Positions 27,236 to 38,816 of a stretch of DNA of 64,000 bases are shown here, one piece after another. The notes under the pieces were generated by a model. That model was not told the origin of the DNA. It did not search any database and saw only the letters and a list, made by a program, of their open reading frames with translations. The stretch is from NCBI GenBank assembly GCA_935421135.1, contig OW285193.1, positions 4,768,496 to 4,832,495 on the forward strand. The letters are read 5' to 3'. The stretch comes from Bugulina stolonifera. Lineage: Eukaryota; Bryozoa; Gymnolaemata; Cheilostomatida; Bugulidae. Made by a program: the position numbers and the translations under genes. Position 1 is the stretch's first letter. Each line of letters opens with the position of its first letter.

Positions 27236-30200
27236 TACACATATACACAGTACTATGGGAAACCTCCAATTCTACTGTACTGTATAGAGAGCACATGTAT
27301 ATACAATAATTATATACAATGCACATGTACTGTTTAGTCACACTGCATACACTGTACGTACACTGTATATACACTACAGCACTAAAGCAATGTACATTTG
27401 TAAAAGCATCCGGTATTGTTACTATTACGTGAAAGCATACATATACAGGTACATTTAAAACCTTTACAGTCATGGAGGTCTGACTGCAAAACAAACTAAA
27501 CAGCTTATCTTACAAGTCATGGTGGACGTAATTCAGATACAGTGAATCATCTACTATCCCGTGACAATGATAACTTAGTGGTTATCAAAATAGTAAGAGA
27601 ATAAAGCAAGCAAAGCGTGTCTCCTACTACTTCTTATCCTAAGCTATCCACCCACATAAACGTCTTGAAACTTATCGCTAATCCTCACCTGACTCTCTCT
27701 CTGTAGGCTATCAGGATTCAAGTTTCAACCATAATAATGAGCTTCGTGCATCTGTTAACTGCAGTAGCAGCATGATGGTTTCAACAATTTTTTTTATAAA
27801 ATATTTGTACACAAAATTTGTCTTGATAGCTGAATGTGGTTGCATAGTACTTCAATCATATTAGAGAGTTTACCTGTAGTGTATAAATTTGTCTGTCTAC
27901 TCACACTTATTGAATGTCTAATGAGATATGTGCGTGTATCTACATTATTCGTATGAGTTATAAACTTGAACTAAGCACCATTTTTATACAACACTAATGT
28001 ACAGATGCCCTGTGAGCTAGCAATAGTGAGTTTGCAAGCCAACGAATATTTTCACCAAAAACATTAGTTGTAGCCTCGATTGGGTCAAGAGGCCAAGAAG
28101 ACATCACTTTAAAGTTTCACAAACTTTAGCATTAGCTATGTACTAGCCGTTCGCAATACATACATGTACTACATGCAGATGGATTGGTTGCTAGGATGTG
28201 AGTACACAGGCTATGTAGTACATTGCATATACATGTATATAATGGGTATACAGTTGATAACAAATACTATGTAATATAATTATGTGTACACAGGCTGTAT
28301 AATATAATATGTTTACATAGGCTCTATGATGTAGTTGTGTACACAGGTTATGTAATATATATGCATATAGATTAATAATCCAGGCAAAAAAGACTGCAAA
28401 CAGCATTTCCAGGGGTAGCATGCTGTCTGCTGTTACTGTAAATAATACAATTTAAAATGATTCATCTCAATAGCTGAGATTGTATCTACACATGTACATG
28501 TACATGTACATGTGTAGGTACATGTACATGTAGTAGTGAGAGCAGAGAGCTACTGTAGTTATAGATGTGAACTGCAGAGAATCTAGTGACTCCTGACTGC
28601 CATAATAAACCAGTACTAAATCTAGACAATTATATTTATCTTTATGTTGTGGTAGGGGGTAGGGCGCACAACTTACAACATAAAAAGAAGACAACCCTAC
28701 TGCATCACAAACTCGCTGCATTATTTCTCTATTGTGACCGATCTTCTTATGGAACCTGTACTCATTTCTGGCTCATCTACTGGCCAGCAGGATATGTAGA
28801 AGCTCTGAACGCAGGTAAACTATTTGCATGACGATTCACCAACATATTAACCCATCCTATTATGAAGTTTCACAGTAGTTATCTTATCTAAGAGATGCTT
28901 TAATAGCGTGGGCAGGGACCAAATAAGCCTGTTATCTGTCTTTGATTTTCTTCATCCTCCTTAATGACTGTAGCAGCTATGCCAAATGACTTCAATCCAT
29001 CTAAAATACTGAACGTGCACATGGTCAGTAATGACAACGGATATGCCGAACGTTTGTAGACAGGCTGGTAATTTATACCAATAATAGCAGCAAATACCCA
29101 AGAAGACTTGATGATTCAATTTGTATTTGTATTTTTGAATATCTAGACCCAATGCCAACTTTCTATGTTCACTGGTGACATGCCTATCACAACTGCTACT
29201 AACTAAAATCCAAGCATTAACTCCTAGAAAGGTTACCCTGTCTGCACATGCTAGCAAACTACTTGAGAATTATCTACTCCTGACAGATCCGGGTGAACTA
29301 ATTTGGTGGCGCGAGTAGACATGCGCATACTGCTTCATGCAAAGTCAACATCATTAGTATTTTCTTGAGGAGAGATAGCCACCACTAACCATTAGTTAAA
29401 TGTCTGGGCGAGTGAACTGACGTTTTTCTCTATTCAACAAAGTCTTCTTCTTTTATATTCTTTATAACTAAATATGCATTTATATTTCAAAAATCAACTA
29501 CATATTCGATGGAAAACTTTGAGACACTACCCAGCATGGCATCAACTACCTTATTATCATTCTTGCAGGTAATCAGATAGACATCAGCAGAAGGTCTCCT
29601 GCTTTATGTCAATGTTCAAGATTTTTGAAATTAAGTCTAGCCATAACTTTGTGCTTTACATGTAAATGTTTTTGCCAATGCATGCAAGTGTGGGTATAGG
29701 TATAGCTAAACGGACCAGCTTGCATTATAAAGGGAGTTACATGTACATCATAGTGCAGGTGTGGCCGCATTCCTGCCTCAGATTGTAAGAAACTGGAGTG
29801 CAATGTAAGGTACTAGCATTTAGCTTGTCGTTATACTATTTCGATCGATGAATTGACAAGCATGTTCTATATTGTACCCCTCGCCAATTGCATTTACAAA
29901 CTAAATAAGTATATAAAGCCCTAGAAAGTATATTAACCAGTATAGCACTTGTAATCTTTAGTCTTATTAGCTGTATTATTTAATGTACTTTATTACATTA
30001 GTGCAAGTTGAAGCACAAATCAGCGTCAAGAGTAGACAATACTATAAAGGGTTTAGAACTATCTACTGTAACATAAGTGGACACCACCAGGCTATGAGTG
30101 GACAGCATCTGGACACTAGAAATGTGTCTAAACAATAGCTTTGGGACCTTCAATTATGCAACCCAGTATAGCTACCCATTGAATGAAGCATGGCGTGAAG

Positions 30201-30401
30201 CAATAGGCTACACAGCTACATGAGGTAACAGGTTATTATTTCAGAAAGGGCAACAATTGGAGATGAGCTGAATTTAGCCAATGAAATGTGAACACGTCAG
30301 ATACCATGAGCTGTATTTCCTTCCCCTGGGACACACACTCTATCTATATCCACAGCTAAGGTAGCATACTAACACTTGTAAAGGAGTTTAGAACAGAAAT
30401 C
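27236..30401. other. Intergenic stretch without a recognisable gene
   Basis: AT-rich DNA with several ACATGTAC runs (notably 28488-28535). On the plus strand the last 100 bp should hold the promoter of the SUMF2-like gene, but I see no clear TATA box. Confidence 0.4.
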
Positions 30402-33400
30402 ATGAGACCACATCAACCTCTATGCCTAGTTACCATAGCAACATGGGCAGCGCTTGTGTCTATGGTAATGTCAGCAGAGAATATGTTTAAAGGTGGGTGC
30501 CAGTGTCTTGTGCTAATAACGGTCACAGGTTGTATGACTTTAATTGCATCTTAAGTGTCTAAAAATTATGTATGTCTTATAATACATGACGGAGGTAAGA
30601 GAGTGTTAAATATTATACATGTACATTAAATATTGGAATATCTACAATCATGACAGTTGTTGCAATACTAGAGGTATGAATGAAATATAAAAACTTAGCT
30701 TGAGCTCCAAAAATCTGATGATAGCTACATCGACTACAGTATGTTTAAGATCAGGGAGCTTTATTCGATAGAATTCTGTCAAAACGATTGAAACAGCATT
30801 ATATGTATATTTTGATAGACTACTGGAAATATCAACACTATGAGGACACAGTTAAAATAGATGGAGGGCATTTTCAGATGGGTAATGTTGACTCTAGGTT
30901 CAGTGAGAGTGGGGAATACCCTCCAAGGAAAATAGTTATGAAAGATATCGTTGTAGACAAGTATCCAGTCACAAATTCGCAGTATTGGTAAGAGAATATA
31001 ACTCCTCAGGGTGTGTCATCTAAATCAGCATGCACAAGAAAGCACAATTTTTGATACTATTATGGAATTGATGCGGAGCTAAGTACACAAATGTACTTTA
31101 TACAGAAACAGTTGAATAACATGCTATTAAGAATTGTGCTCTCTTAAGAACCGTGTGGCAAATCAAAACAGATATTATCCTGCAAAACTAAATAATGTAG
31201 TAAGACAGCTCGCATTTTAACAGGCGGTTCCAGCATCTGACCAGAAACCAAGGAAGGACGTTTGCCCAGAAGAATGGATACAGCTATCTTCTAGCTACGG
31301 CGGTTACGAGTGATATGAAGATATTACCAGAGCATAAGGTACCTAGAGAACCGTGGTGGATAGCCATAGAGGGAGCCAAGTGGAACAGGGTTAGTGAATT
31401 GCTATTGGTAATCATAAAACATGTCTACTGTACCACTCGAGCATTATTTTAGATATTCTATAAAATAGCCTGACAATTACCCTTAGTGTAAAAGTAGATG
31501 AAAATACTTGGTTCTCATTACTATTGGTAATCATAAAAAGACTAGTCTCTACCATACTACTCGAGAATATCTTATACGTAGATATTCTAGAAACTAGTGT
31601 GGGAATTATTCTTAGTTTAAAATTAGATGAAATTCTTGGTTCCCTTGTCTAACCAAGGCTTGCAACCAACTATAAATGGCTGCACTTATATTGCACGTTT
31701 ACTATAGTTTTATATATTTTTACAATCACCTGCAGGTTTTATCGTTGAACAGCATGTATCTCTGTTCAATTCTATGAATAACACCGATGTTTTGCAAGTT
31801 ATTAATTACAGCTGCAATATCTGCAAAAAGACAGTACAGAGCTCTAGATCACTTGGTCGCAGCTGCTGGTGTTCAATTATTTTATGATAATTTGTATGAG
31901 GATTGACTATGTTGAACTACTGACTTCTGTATGCAAGGCAATATTTGAAGCAGCCACAGTTAAACTTCGACAGTACTTGGAGCATGAATGTAAAACTTTT
32001 AGTGAAATAATAACTTTACAAATAATATATACAGTAATACCTGTATATTATGTATTAACAGCCAGAAGGTCCCAAGACATATGTTACATACAGAATGAAC
32101 TACCCTGTGGTGCATGTCAGCCACATGGATGCAGAGACCTACTGCAACTGGAATGGTAAAAGACTGCCTACGGAGGCTGAGTGGGAGTATGCTGCTCGTG
32201 GTGGTCTCAAAAGTCAGTCAACCTTCTATAAATAGTTTATTCTTAGACAGTCAACCTTCTATAAATAGCTTATCCCTAGACAGTCAACGTTCTATATATA
32301 GCTTATCCCTAGACATAGGATGCACAGGCTGATTCAGTCTGCCCTTAGGAAGTGAAGTGACGTCGGTTTGTTCATATGACCATCTGGATATCCCCCAGCG
32401 ACAAAAACGCAAAAGACAATTTTTGAGTCAACTCCATTCGATAGGAATTGATGACATTAGGTTTATCTGTATGTACTATACACCCAGTGCACTCACAGCG
32501 ATGCCCACTAAAAAGCAATGAAACGTTTTCCAGTCTTAGTGTACGAAATGACATCACAATTCTTGCCACTGACCAGTGCAACCCTGGTCAGTCCCTGAAT
32601 CGCTCACTGGGACCTCTGATAGAAAGGTGGTCAATTGCTGGTTTACTGTCGGTAGGAAGGGGACTAGTCACAAATTAGCTAATGAACATGTAGGAGTAGC
32701 TGAGCAATTACTTTATTGCAGACGATTCACTCTGCTTAGTACCACACATTATGCCTCTACTTGTAGATAGACCCTATCCATGGGGAGATGACTTCCATTC
32801 CAATAGAACAAACTTATGGCAGGTAGGTTCATGATAAGTAATATGAACTTATGGCAGGTAGGTACATGATAGATAATATGATCATATGGCAGGTACATGT
32901 AGGTACATGATAAGTAATATGAACATATGGCAGGTAGGTACATAATAAATAATAATTTATACAGCTACATATACAATTTAGTATTCCTACCTGTCTACCC
33001 ACTAAATAATTAGCAATCGTTCGCAAGTCTTGTCGAAGCTCTACTTTTAAGCAGCGAACGTCTCATGAATTCTAGCTCTGGTGCACTAAAGGTGCTTTAT
33101 GAATGATTTTGAGAGAACATGTTAATATGTCATCCTAGAATTAATCAGGTAACTCTTTAATTGAAGAAGAGTTGTTAAAATTTACTATTTTCATGCGTGA
33201 ACACAATAAATTGCCAAACAAATTTTCTTGCATCCAAATGATCAAGCACTTAAAAAGTCAATGAAATAATGATGACAAGTTAAACAGTTTGTGCTGTAGC
33301 AAATAAAAATCACAAGATGGCAGTCTGACATAAAGCAGAAGGGCTACTAGCCTGAGATTTTGCTTGGTCAGACGAAATCATCCCTAGCTCATCGGCACAC

Positions 33401-35072
33401 CTGATCTCTTCGCCCAAAAATGAAGATTTTGCGTCTGGCCCAGGCCGGTCTGCTCACGACTCTGTAACAGATGTGTGCCGCAAATTGGCCTGGGTCTGAA
33501 ATTTAGGTCGCGAAGACACATTTTATTCCAATGCATGTTATCGACAGGTATTAGTATATAACTAATAGTATTTCATTGTGAAGTTACTGTTGGCAGGGTG
33601 TGTTTCCATATGAAAACAAGATGCATGATGGATATGACTTACTCTCCCCTGTAGATGCCTTCCCAGAGCAGAACAAATATGGTGAGTTTGTTTAGTTTTC
33701 CATATTATATTCTATTGCAAATGAGAGTTGCCTTCTCTTCAATTAAAAGTAGTAATGATAGCCTGCCTCCCATCTGCTTCCTGCTGATTGAAAATTTACA
33801 AATAGGGCAGTAAATAATCAGTCACAAATCTGAATAACATCATGCTAAAGAAGTTGTAGCTATATTAGGATGGTAGTGTTGCTGGTTTGACTACCGGATT
33901 GCCATTTTGTCAATCTCTGTTATAATTGTAGGATTAGTCATTGACTCATTAAATACTGGCTGTTACCCAGCAAACTAATCAATAAATTTCTAGTTGTGTA
34001 AAATTTGCTGTGTGGTTTAAAAAGTAAATGTTAAATGGCTAAGAGAGACTGAATGATGAAGGATAAATCTATATATATATAGGACTAGCTATCGTTAAAA
34101 AGCTAAAAGCTTGATATAGCTGAGGTAAGAGAAAGAGAGAGAATAACTCTTCCCATAATACTGAAACAGTAGCCTCAGCTACAAATTTTAAGAATTAAAG
34201 CTATCAATGGTATTAGAACACATAATTGTATCATAGTTGCCATTTACAGTGCAAGTATAGGACAAGTAGGGCGGTCTCAAGTTCGAATTTGACTGATAGC
34301 ATTAAACTAATCAAATTTTTTATCCAAGTATAAAAATTTGCGTAATTTGCTTTATAATTCTATTTGCATGAGTCATCGGCAGTATATTTGTATGTAGAGT
34401 CTATAAAATACGAATAGCGATGCTAACAAACAATGATCATGACCTGTGCCAATTTGCACCAATTGTACAGGTCTGTATGACTTACTTGGAAACGCATGGG
34501 AATGGACAGCTACACCAACTCAGATGGTCAAACCAGAGTTATCCTCTCTCTATGAGGGACAGAAGTCTTATATACTTAAAGGGGCATCTTTCATAGACTT
34601 TCGAGAGGACAAGGCACACATAAACCATGCTGCCAGAATATCTAACAGGTAAGTCAATCAGCCAGTCAGTCAGTCAGTCAGTCAGTCAGTTAGTGAGTCA
34701 GTCAGTCATTAAGTCAGTCATTAAGTCAGTCAGACAGAGAATTCAACAGTTGAACTACATACAGAATGAAATTAACATTGCCAACTACAGAATTTTTTGT
34801 TAAAGAGTGTTTTACAGTATCATGAAAAATCCAACCTTCTAAAGCAGCACGATAAATAGCCCGAGTCTATTGATTGCAGGTTGAGCAGACCACTGGGCTT
34901 CACTGCACAGAATGTGGGGTTTAGATGTGTAAAGGACTACAGAGCCCCCCCTCGTACCCCAACTGTTCACACTAAGGAGTCTATAACTAAGACTACTGCT
35001 ACTACTACTAGTACTACCACTACCAATGTCCCTGGCATTGCTGTAGTAATTGGAAGAAGAGAAGAGCTATGA
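30402..35072 (+). CDS. SUMF2-like (inactive formylglycine-generating enzyme paralogue)
   Basis: Eight exons: 30402-30492, 30819-30987, 31224-31389, 32062-32212, 32767-32822, 33597-33681, 34471-34648, 34880-35072. All have GT-AG sites and matching phases, giving 362 residues. Exon 1 encodes a signal peptide. The rest is a full FGE-sulfatase domain: [29 protein letters not shown]-like [53 protein letters not shown], and NVGFRC near the end. SUMF1 enzymes carry two catalytic cysteines in the segment after 'RGGS'. Here that segment reads [16 protein letters not shown] with no Cys, as in SUMF2/pFGE, which binds sulfatases and SUMF1 but does not convert cysteine. A Thr-rich tail follows and the protein ends REEL, a KDEL-like ER-retrieval signal (human SUMF2 uses a variant too). 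It should be an ER-luminal protein that modulates sulfatase maturation; the role is inferred from the family. Confidence 0.9.
32214..32317. repeat. 33-bp tandem repeat, three copies, at a splice donor
   Basis: The unit CAGTCAACCTTCTATAAATA plus TTATCCCTAGA repeats three times. It begins inside the donor GTCAGTCAACC of SUMF2-like exon 4. Confidence 0.85.
32811..32945. repeat. 35-bp tandem repeat that copies the exon 5 splice donor
   Basis: The last bases of exon 5 and its donor (TTATGGCAG|GTAGGT) recur downstream. GT donors lie at 32823, 32858, 32893 and 32934, spaced 35, 35 and 41 bp; the last gap carries a 6-bp insertion. Only the first donor keeps the reading frame; use of the second would read GTA GGT TCA TGA and stop. 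Confidence 0.85.
34657..34735. repeat. (GTCA)n microsatellite
   Basis: About 18 imperfect GTCA units that begin within 10 nt of the donor of SUMF2-like exon 7. Confidence 0.9.
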
Positions 35073-35988
35073 TCAGACAACTCTGAATTCTATACTCTAC
35101 ATAGTACACTTGTACATAATACATTGTGCCGATAGTATATAAACAGAGAATATTTATCTTGGATTCATTGGCCAGTTCACTGGATAATCATAACAGATTA
35201 GATCACTACGTATATGATTGTAGAGTAAATAGTTACAGTGTATTAGGAGGTTGGCCATTTTTTATATAAATTATATGCTGTTACATGTATGTATGCAAGA
35301 AACTTTTCTGTTGAGTAGCCAGAGACTCGTTTCACATCCATGTAAATACCAGTCCCGGTTAAGGTTGCTGAGCTGGTGTAGTGGTGGCAAAAGTTGCTGA
35401 GCTGATGTAGTGGTAGATTGTTTTGTTCACTGTGCTAGGCTAGTAGGTTCTGTTGATGCCCCAGGTTACAACCCCATTCAGGGGCAGGTATTTTCATGGA
35501 TGTGAAACAAGTCTCAGATTGTTCAAAAGGCAAATTCCTTGCATGAAAAGCATCATAAATACAGTGCAGCTACCAACATTTTGTGATTGTATGTATATTG
35601 TGAGGCAAAAAACACAATTTTTTTTGAAATAACACATCAGCTTACCTTATACAAATATTACAATGTATAAAGTACATCATTTGTGACACAACTGAATGAT
35701 ATATTTGGGAAATCTGTCCCTAATTGTGTTTTTTGTTTATAGTTAAACTATCATCTTCGCTGTTTGGGCATGGATCAGCATTAATTCAGAGAGGCTGAAT
35801 GGAAATTAAATAGGCTGCGATCACTAATCTCCTGCTCCCTACTTTCTCAGAATAAATGATTGTATACAAATATATACTCGGTAGGAGATAGGCATGATGT
35901 ACAGGATGCATGTCTGCACACAGTTCAAGTTTTAACTTTTATGAAAAATAGAATTAACTGAAGTTTTTAATAAATTGTTCTGTTGCAT
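35073..35988. other. Gap between the SUMF2-like gene and D8C gene A
   Basis: Convergent 3' ends flank this stretch. I found no canonical AATAAA close after the SUMF2-like stop. An element with inverted ends occupies 35324-35517. At 35989-35994 TTTATT gives an AATAAA on the minus strand for gene A. Confidence 0.5.
35324..35517. mobile_element. 194-bp element with about 29-bp inverted ends and a tRNA-like core
   Basis: The left end 'gagactcgtttcacatccat' and the right end 'atggatgtgaaacaagtctc' are inverted copies. A B-box-like CAGGTTACAACCCCA lies near 35461. A related structure is at 9545-9775. Confidence 0.55.
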
Positions 35989-36052
35989 TTTATTCATAGT
36001 AAAGTACATGTACAATTTACTATAAAATGGAAAAAAAACATTAAAAACTAAT

Positions 36053-37096
36053 TTAGTTCATTCCACAAAATGCGTCACTACATGTGTAACCTCGATCAGG
36101 GTCTGGGTCAACAACTCGATAGATGAGATCATGATTCATGTCAGTAGAGCATCTCATCACTTGCACTTCAGCAAACCAATCAAGGCAGTCAGTTTCCGAT
36201 ACTCCATACACCGAGATAGTAGTCTTAACACCCACAGACTTTGGCATCTCCTCATCGGTCCAGGTTGAAAATTCTGTCCCACAACTTTTGTGCTTAGGAC
36301 AAGTATTGAGCATTCTGTTACCTGCAGCACCAGTAAACCTAAACCACTGAGTGTCTACAGAAAAGTCACAAGCATATCCATTATGTGAATGAGCTCCACC
36401 TGGTTTGTAATCACTTCCATTGTGATCAAGTCTCCATGATTCTGTAAAGTTTGTAGCAGTCAGACATTCAGCAGGTTGTGGTGGTTTAGCAGGAGTAGTT
36501 GTTGCTGGTGTGGTGGTTGGAGTTGGTATGGTGGTTGTAGTAGGCATGGTGGTTGTAGTAGGCATGGTAGTTGTAGTAGGCATGGTGGTTGTAGTTGGAA
36601 TGGCGGTTGTAGTTACAGAGGTGGTTGTAGATGATGTGGTGGTCCTACATGGTAAGGCGGGTGTCGCTGGTGGAGTGGTTGTAGTTGGTATGGTGAGTAT
36701 AGGTGGTATGGCGGTTGTAGTTTGTGCAGTGGTCATACATGGTAAGGCGGGTGTCATCGGTGGGGTGGTTGTAGTTGGTGCAGTTGTTGTAGTAGGTGTA
36801 GTTGAAGATACATGTAACTTCATCTTGCGGCATTTCTCAAGATCTTCTACCATTTTCACATAAACAAGCCTGTTGCCAACCATATGGTTCTGGAAATCTT
36901 CTTCTGCAAGTGTCCTCCTCTGTTTCTGGTACTTGCTGTACATTGGACATTCCTCTGCTAGAATATCATGTAGGACACTAATCCTCAAGTCATAGTAATG
37001 TAATGTCCTACCATTCACACCACCTGAGAGAACGGCAGCATTGCTAACTGCAGCTAAAGTCAGCAATACTACGATCGGTACAAGTATCATCTTCAA
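36053..37096 (-). CDS. Secreted mucin-like D8C protein A
   Basis: A single-exon frame of 347 residues. Residues 1-20 are a signal peptide (MKMILVPIVVLLTLAAVSNA). Residues 21-94 form a short module shared by all copies in this cluster, with two cysteines (AEECPMY and LEKCRKMKL). Residues about 95-210 are a Pro/Thr tract with PTTTT units, expected to be heavily O-glycosylated. The last about 137 residues are a D8C domain as in uromodulin and GP2: eight cysteines, the core [15 protein letters not shown], and the spacing C-x5-C, C-x11-C and C-x4-C between the later pairs. There is no membrane helix or GPI-like tail, so it should be secreted. Codons are ordinary and there is no frame break. AATAAA lies about 60 bp after the stop. 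It is the most diverged of the three intact copies, with the least regular Thr tract. The ligand is unknown. Confidence 0.85.
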   Translation of the reverse strand: MKMILVPIVVLLTLAAVSNAAVLSGGVNGRTLHYYDLRISVLHDILAEECPMYSKYQKQRRTLAEEDFQNHMVGNRLVYVKMVEDLEKCRKMKLHVSSTTPTTTTAPTTTTPPMTPALPCMTTAQTTTAIPPILTIPTTTTPPATPALPCRTTTSSTTTSVTTTAIPTTTTMPTTTTMPTTTTMPTTTTIPTPTTTPATTTPAKPPQPAECLTATNFTESWRLDHNGSDYKPGGAHSHNGYACDFSVDTQWFRFTGAAGNRMLNTCPKHKSCGTEFSTWTDEEMPKSVGVKTTISVYGVSETDCLDWFAEVQVMRCSTDMNHDLIYRVVDPDPDRGYTCSDAFCGMN

Positions 37097-37213
37097 TGTA
37101 ATTTAACTTCCTTCTGAATGTCAGTGTCTTATTTACTAACAATAAGGAGTAAACCACAGGCAAACAATAATTCATAGAGTATATTATAATATAACAATCA
37201 TGGTATGTATATG

Positions 37214-37267
37214 AACTGGTGGTACTGTGCAGCAATCTCGGACTAGATCACCAGATGCTATTTCACA
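37214..37267 (-). promoter_or_regulatory. Conserved upstream block, gene A
   Basis: About 120 bp upstream of the gene A start. It contains 'actggtggta', 'gtgcagcaatctc' and 'accagatgctatttcaca', the block found ahead of every copy in the cluster. Its regulatory role is inferred from conservation. Confidence 0.45.
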
Positions 37268-37560
37268 TAATAATCAATAAATGGCGCAACCTGAGGACAT
37301 TCACATACAACGTAGAGTTAAACGTGATCAACATATACATCTACATGTACATGTATGCTTACATGTAGCCTGCGAGATACCAGACAACCGAAGTCCCAGA
37401 GTTATCTATCAACTGCACCACGATTTTATAATTGACAATAACAGATATTCAAGCCTGCACCCAAGGCAAATGGAACTGGGAAATAGTGTTTATTGTGAAT
37501 AATGAGTGTTGCACTGCCAATTTGATGAATATAGATTATTCAATTTCCGATAGATTTATG

Positions 37561-37940
37561 TAAAGTTTGTAGCAGTCAGACTTTCAGCAGGTTTTGTTTG
37601 TTTAGCAGAAGTGGTTGTACAGTAGTTGGTGTGGTGGTTGTTGATGGTGTGGAGGTTGTACTTAAAGATAACTTCATCTCACAGCATTTTTCAAGGTTTT
37701 CTACCATTCTAACTAAATGCTTCTGGAAATCTTCTGCAAGTGTCCTCCTCTGTTTCTGGTACTTGCTGTACATTGGACATTCCTCGATGCTAGAATATCA
37801 TGTAGAACACTAATCCTCAGGTCATAGTAATGTAATGTCCTACCATTTGCACCACCTGAGGGAAGGACAGCATCACTGATAAGTGACTACAGCTAAAGTC
37901 AGCAATACTGTGATTAGTACTAGCCTTATGTTGAACTGAA
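37561..37940 (-). pseudogene. Relic of a D8C gene (copy B)
   Basis: It matches the N-terminal module of gene A (MYSKYQKQRRTLAE, VENLEKC) but has indels in the signal-peptide/module region, a shortened Thr tract, and stops at the first bases of the D8C domain (about 37561-37580). The 713-bp hAT-like MITE at 37983 separates it from its conserved upstream block. Confidence 0.8.
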
Positions 37941-37982
37941 TTTTAACTTGCGCTTTTCAGCATTACATGTAGTATGTCGTGT

Positions 37983-38695
37983 TAGCGGTAGAACGAGACT
38001 CGAGATTTCTCGAGTCTCGTATCGACTTGTCTTGTCTCAATAGTCGTCTCGAGATGGCAATTAGTATTCGAGACTGAAAACAAATAGCAGCTAAAAATTT
38101 TTATTTATAATAAATTAATCATTATAATACAACTAATTGCTAATCAACAATAAGTCTATCAAATAGAAAATTATTACTCAAATTATTTAGTAATACTACC
38201 TAAATGTACATTCCCAGCACTGATTTCCTAGCAATAGCATTGCAGCTAATGCTGAGCTACTAGTCCATCGCTAAAAGTCATACAGAATTACTAACGACTG
38301 TCAATCAGCACTTCCACAAGTCGTCTACTCGTGAGATTATTTCATTAAAGGAAACATAACTCCATACTAATTTGTCAAAAATTACATTTTATTATTTTAG
38401 TACCCATGTAGTATGTACATGCAATGTACTGTACATGGAATACATGTGCAATATACTTCACAGCTTCCTGCTCACCGTTTATTGAAATGCATAATGATAA
38501 AATACAGAGTTTACGCTTTACGGAGTAGAAATTGAAACTATTGGAGTTCCAACATGCAGATATATAAAATTTGGCAAACATTTTAGAAAAATTCTCTTGA
38601 ATCCTAAAACCCAGTCTCGTCTCATCTTGAACTTTTTAGAAGTAGTGTCTCGAATCTCGTCTCGAATTCAAAAATGCTGTCTCGTTCCACCTCTA
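37983..38695. mobile_element. 713-bp hAT-like MITE
   Basis: The ends TAGCGGTAGAACGAGAC and GTCTCGTTCCACCTCTA are inverted copies. An 8-bp target duplication flanks it (TGTCGTGT at 37975-37982, TGTTGTGT at 38696-38703, one mismatch). The paralogous site at 47902-47909 holds TGTTGTGT once, so it is the empty site. There is no transposase ORF. The left end also has a near-perfect hairpin CGAGACTCGAGA / TCTCGAGTCTCG at 37992-38017. Confidence 0.85.
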
Positions 38696-38763
38696 TGTTG
38701 TGTTGCAACAGTATGGAGTAAACAACAGGTAAAGTTAATCTATAGGCCATTTGTATATATTTT

Positions 38764-38816
38764 ACTAGTGGTGCAGTGTAGTAACCTCAGACTAGGTTAC
38801 CAGATGTTATTTCACA
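38764..38816 (-). promoter_or_regulatory. Conserved upstream block, copy B
   Basis: This is the same block as ahead of A, C, D and E ('ggtgcagtgtagtaacctc', 'accagatgttatttcaca'). It is now separated from relic B by the MITE. Confidence 0.45.

Noticed and set aside
27138..29803. Scattered short frames in the 27-30 kb interval
   Set aside because: They are rich in Tyr, Cys and His from AT-rich DNA, with no domain, signal peptide or linked splice sites.
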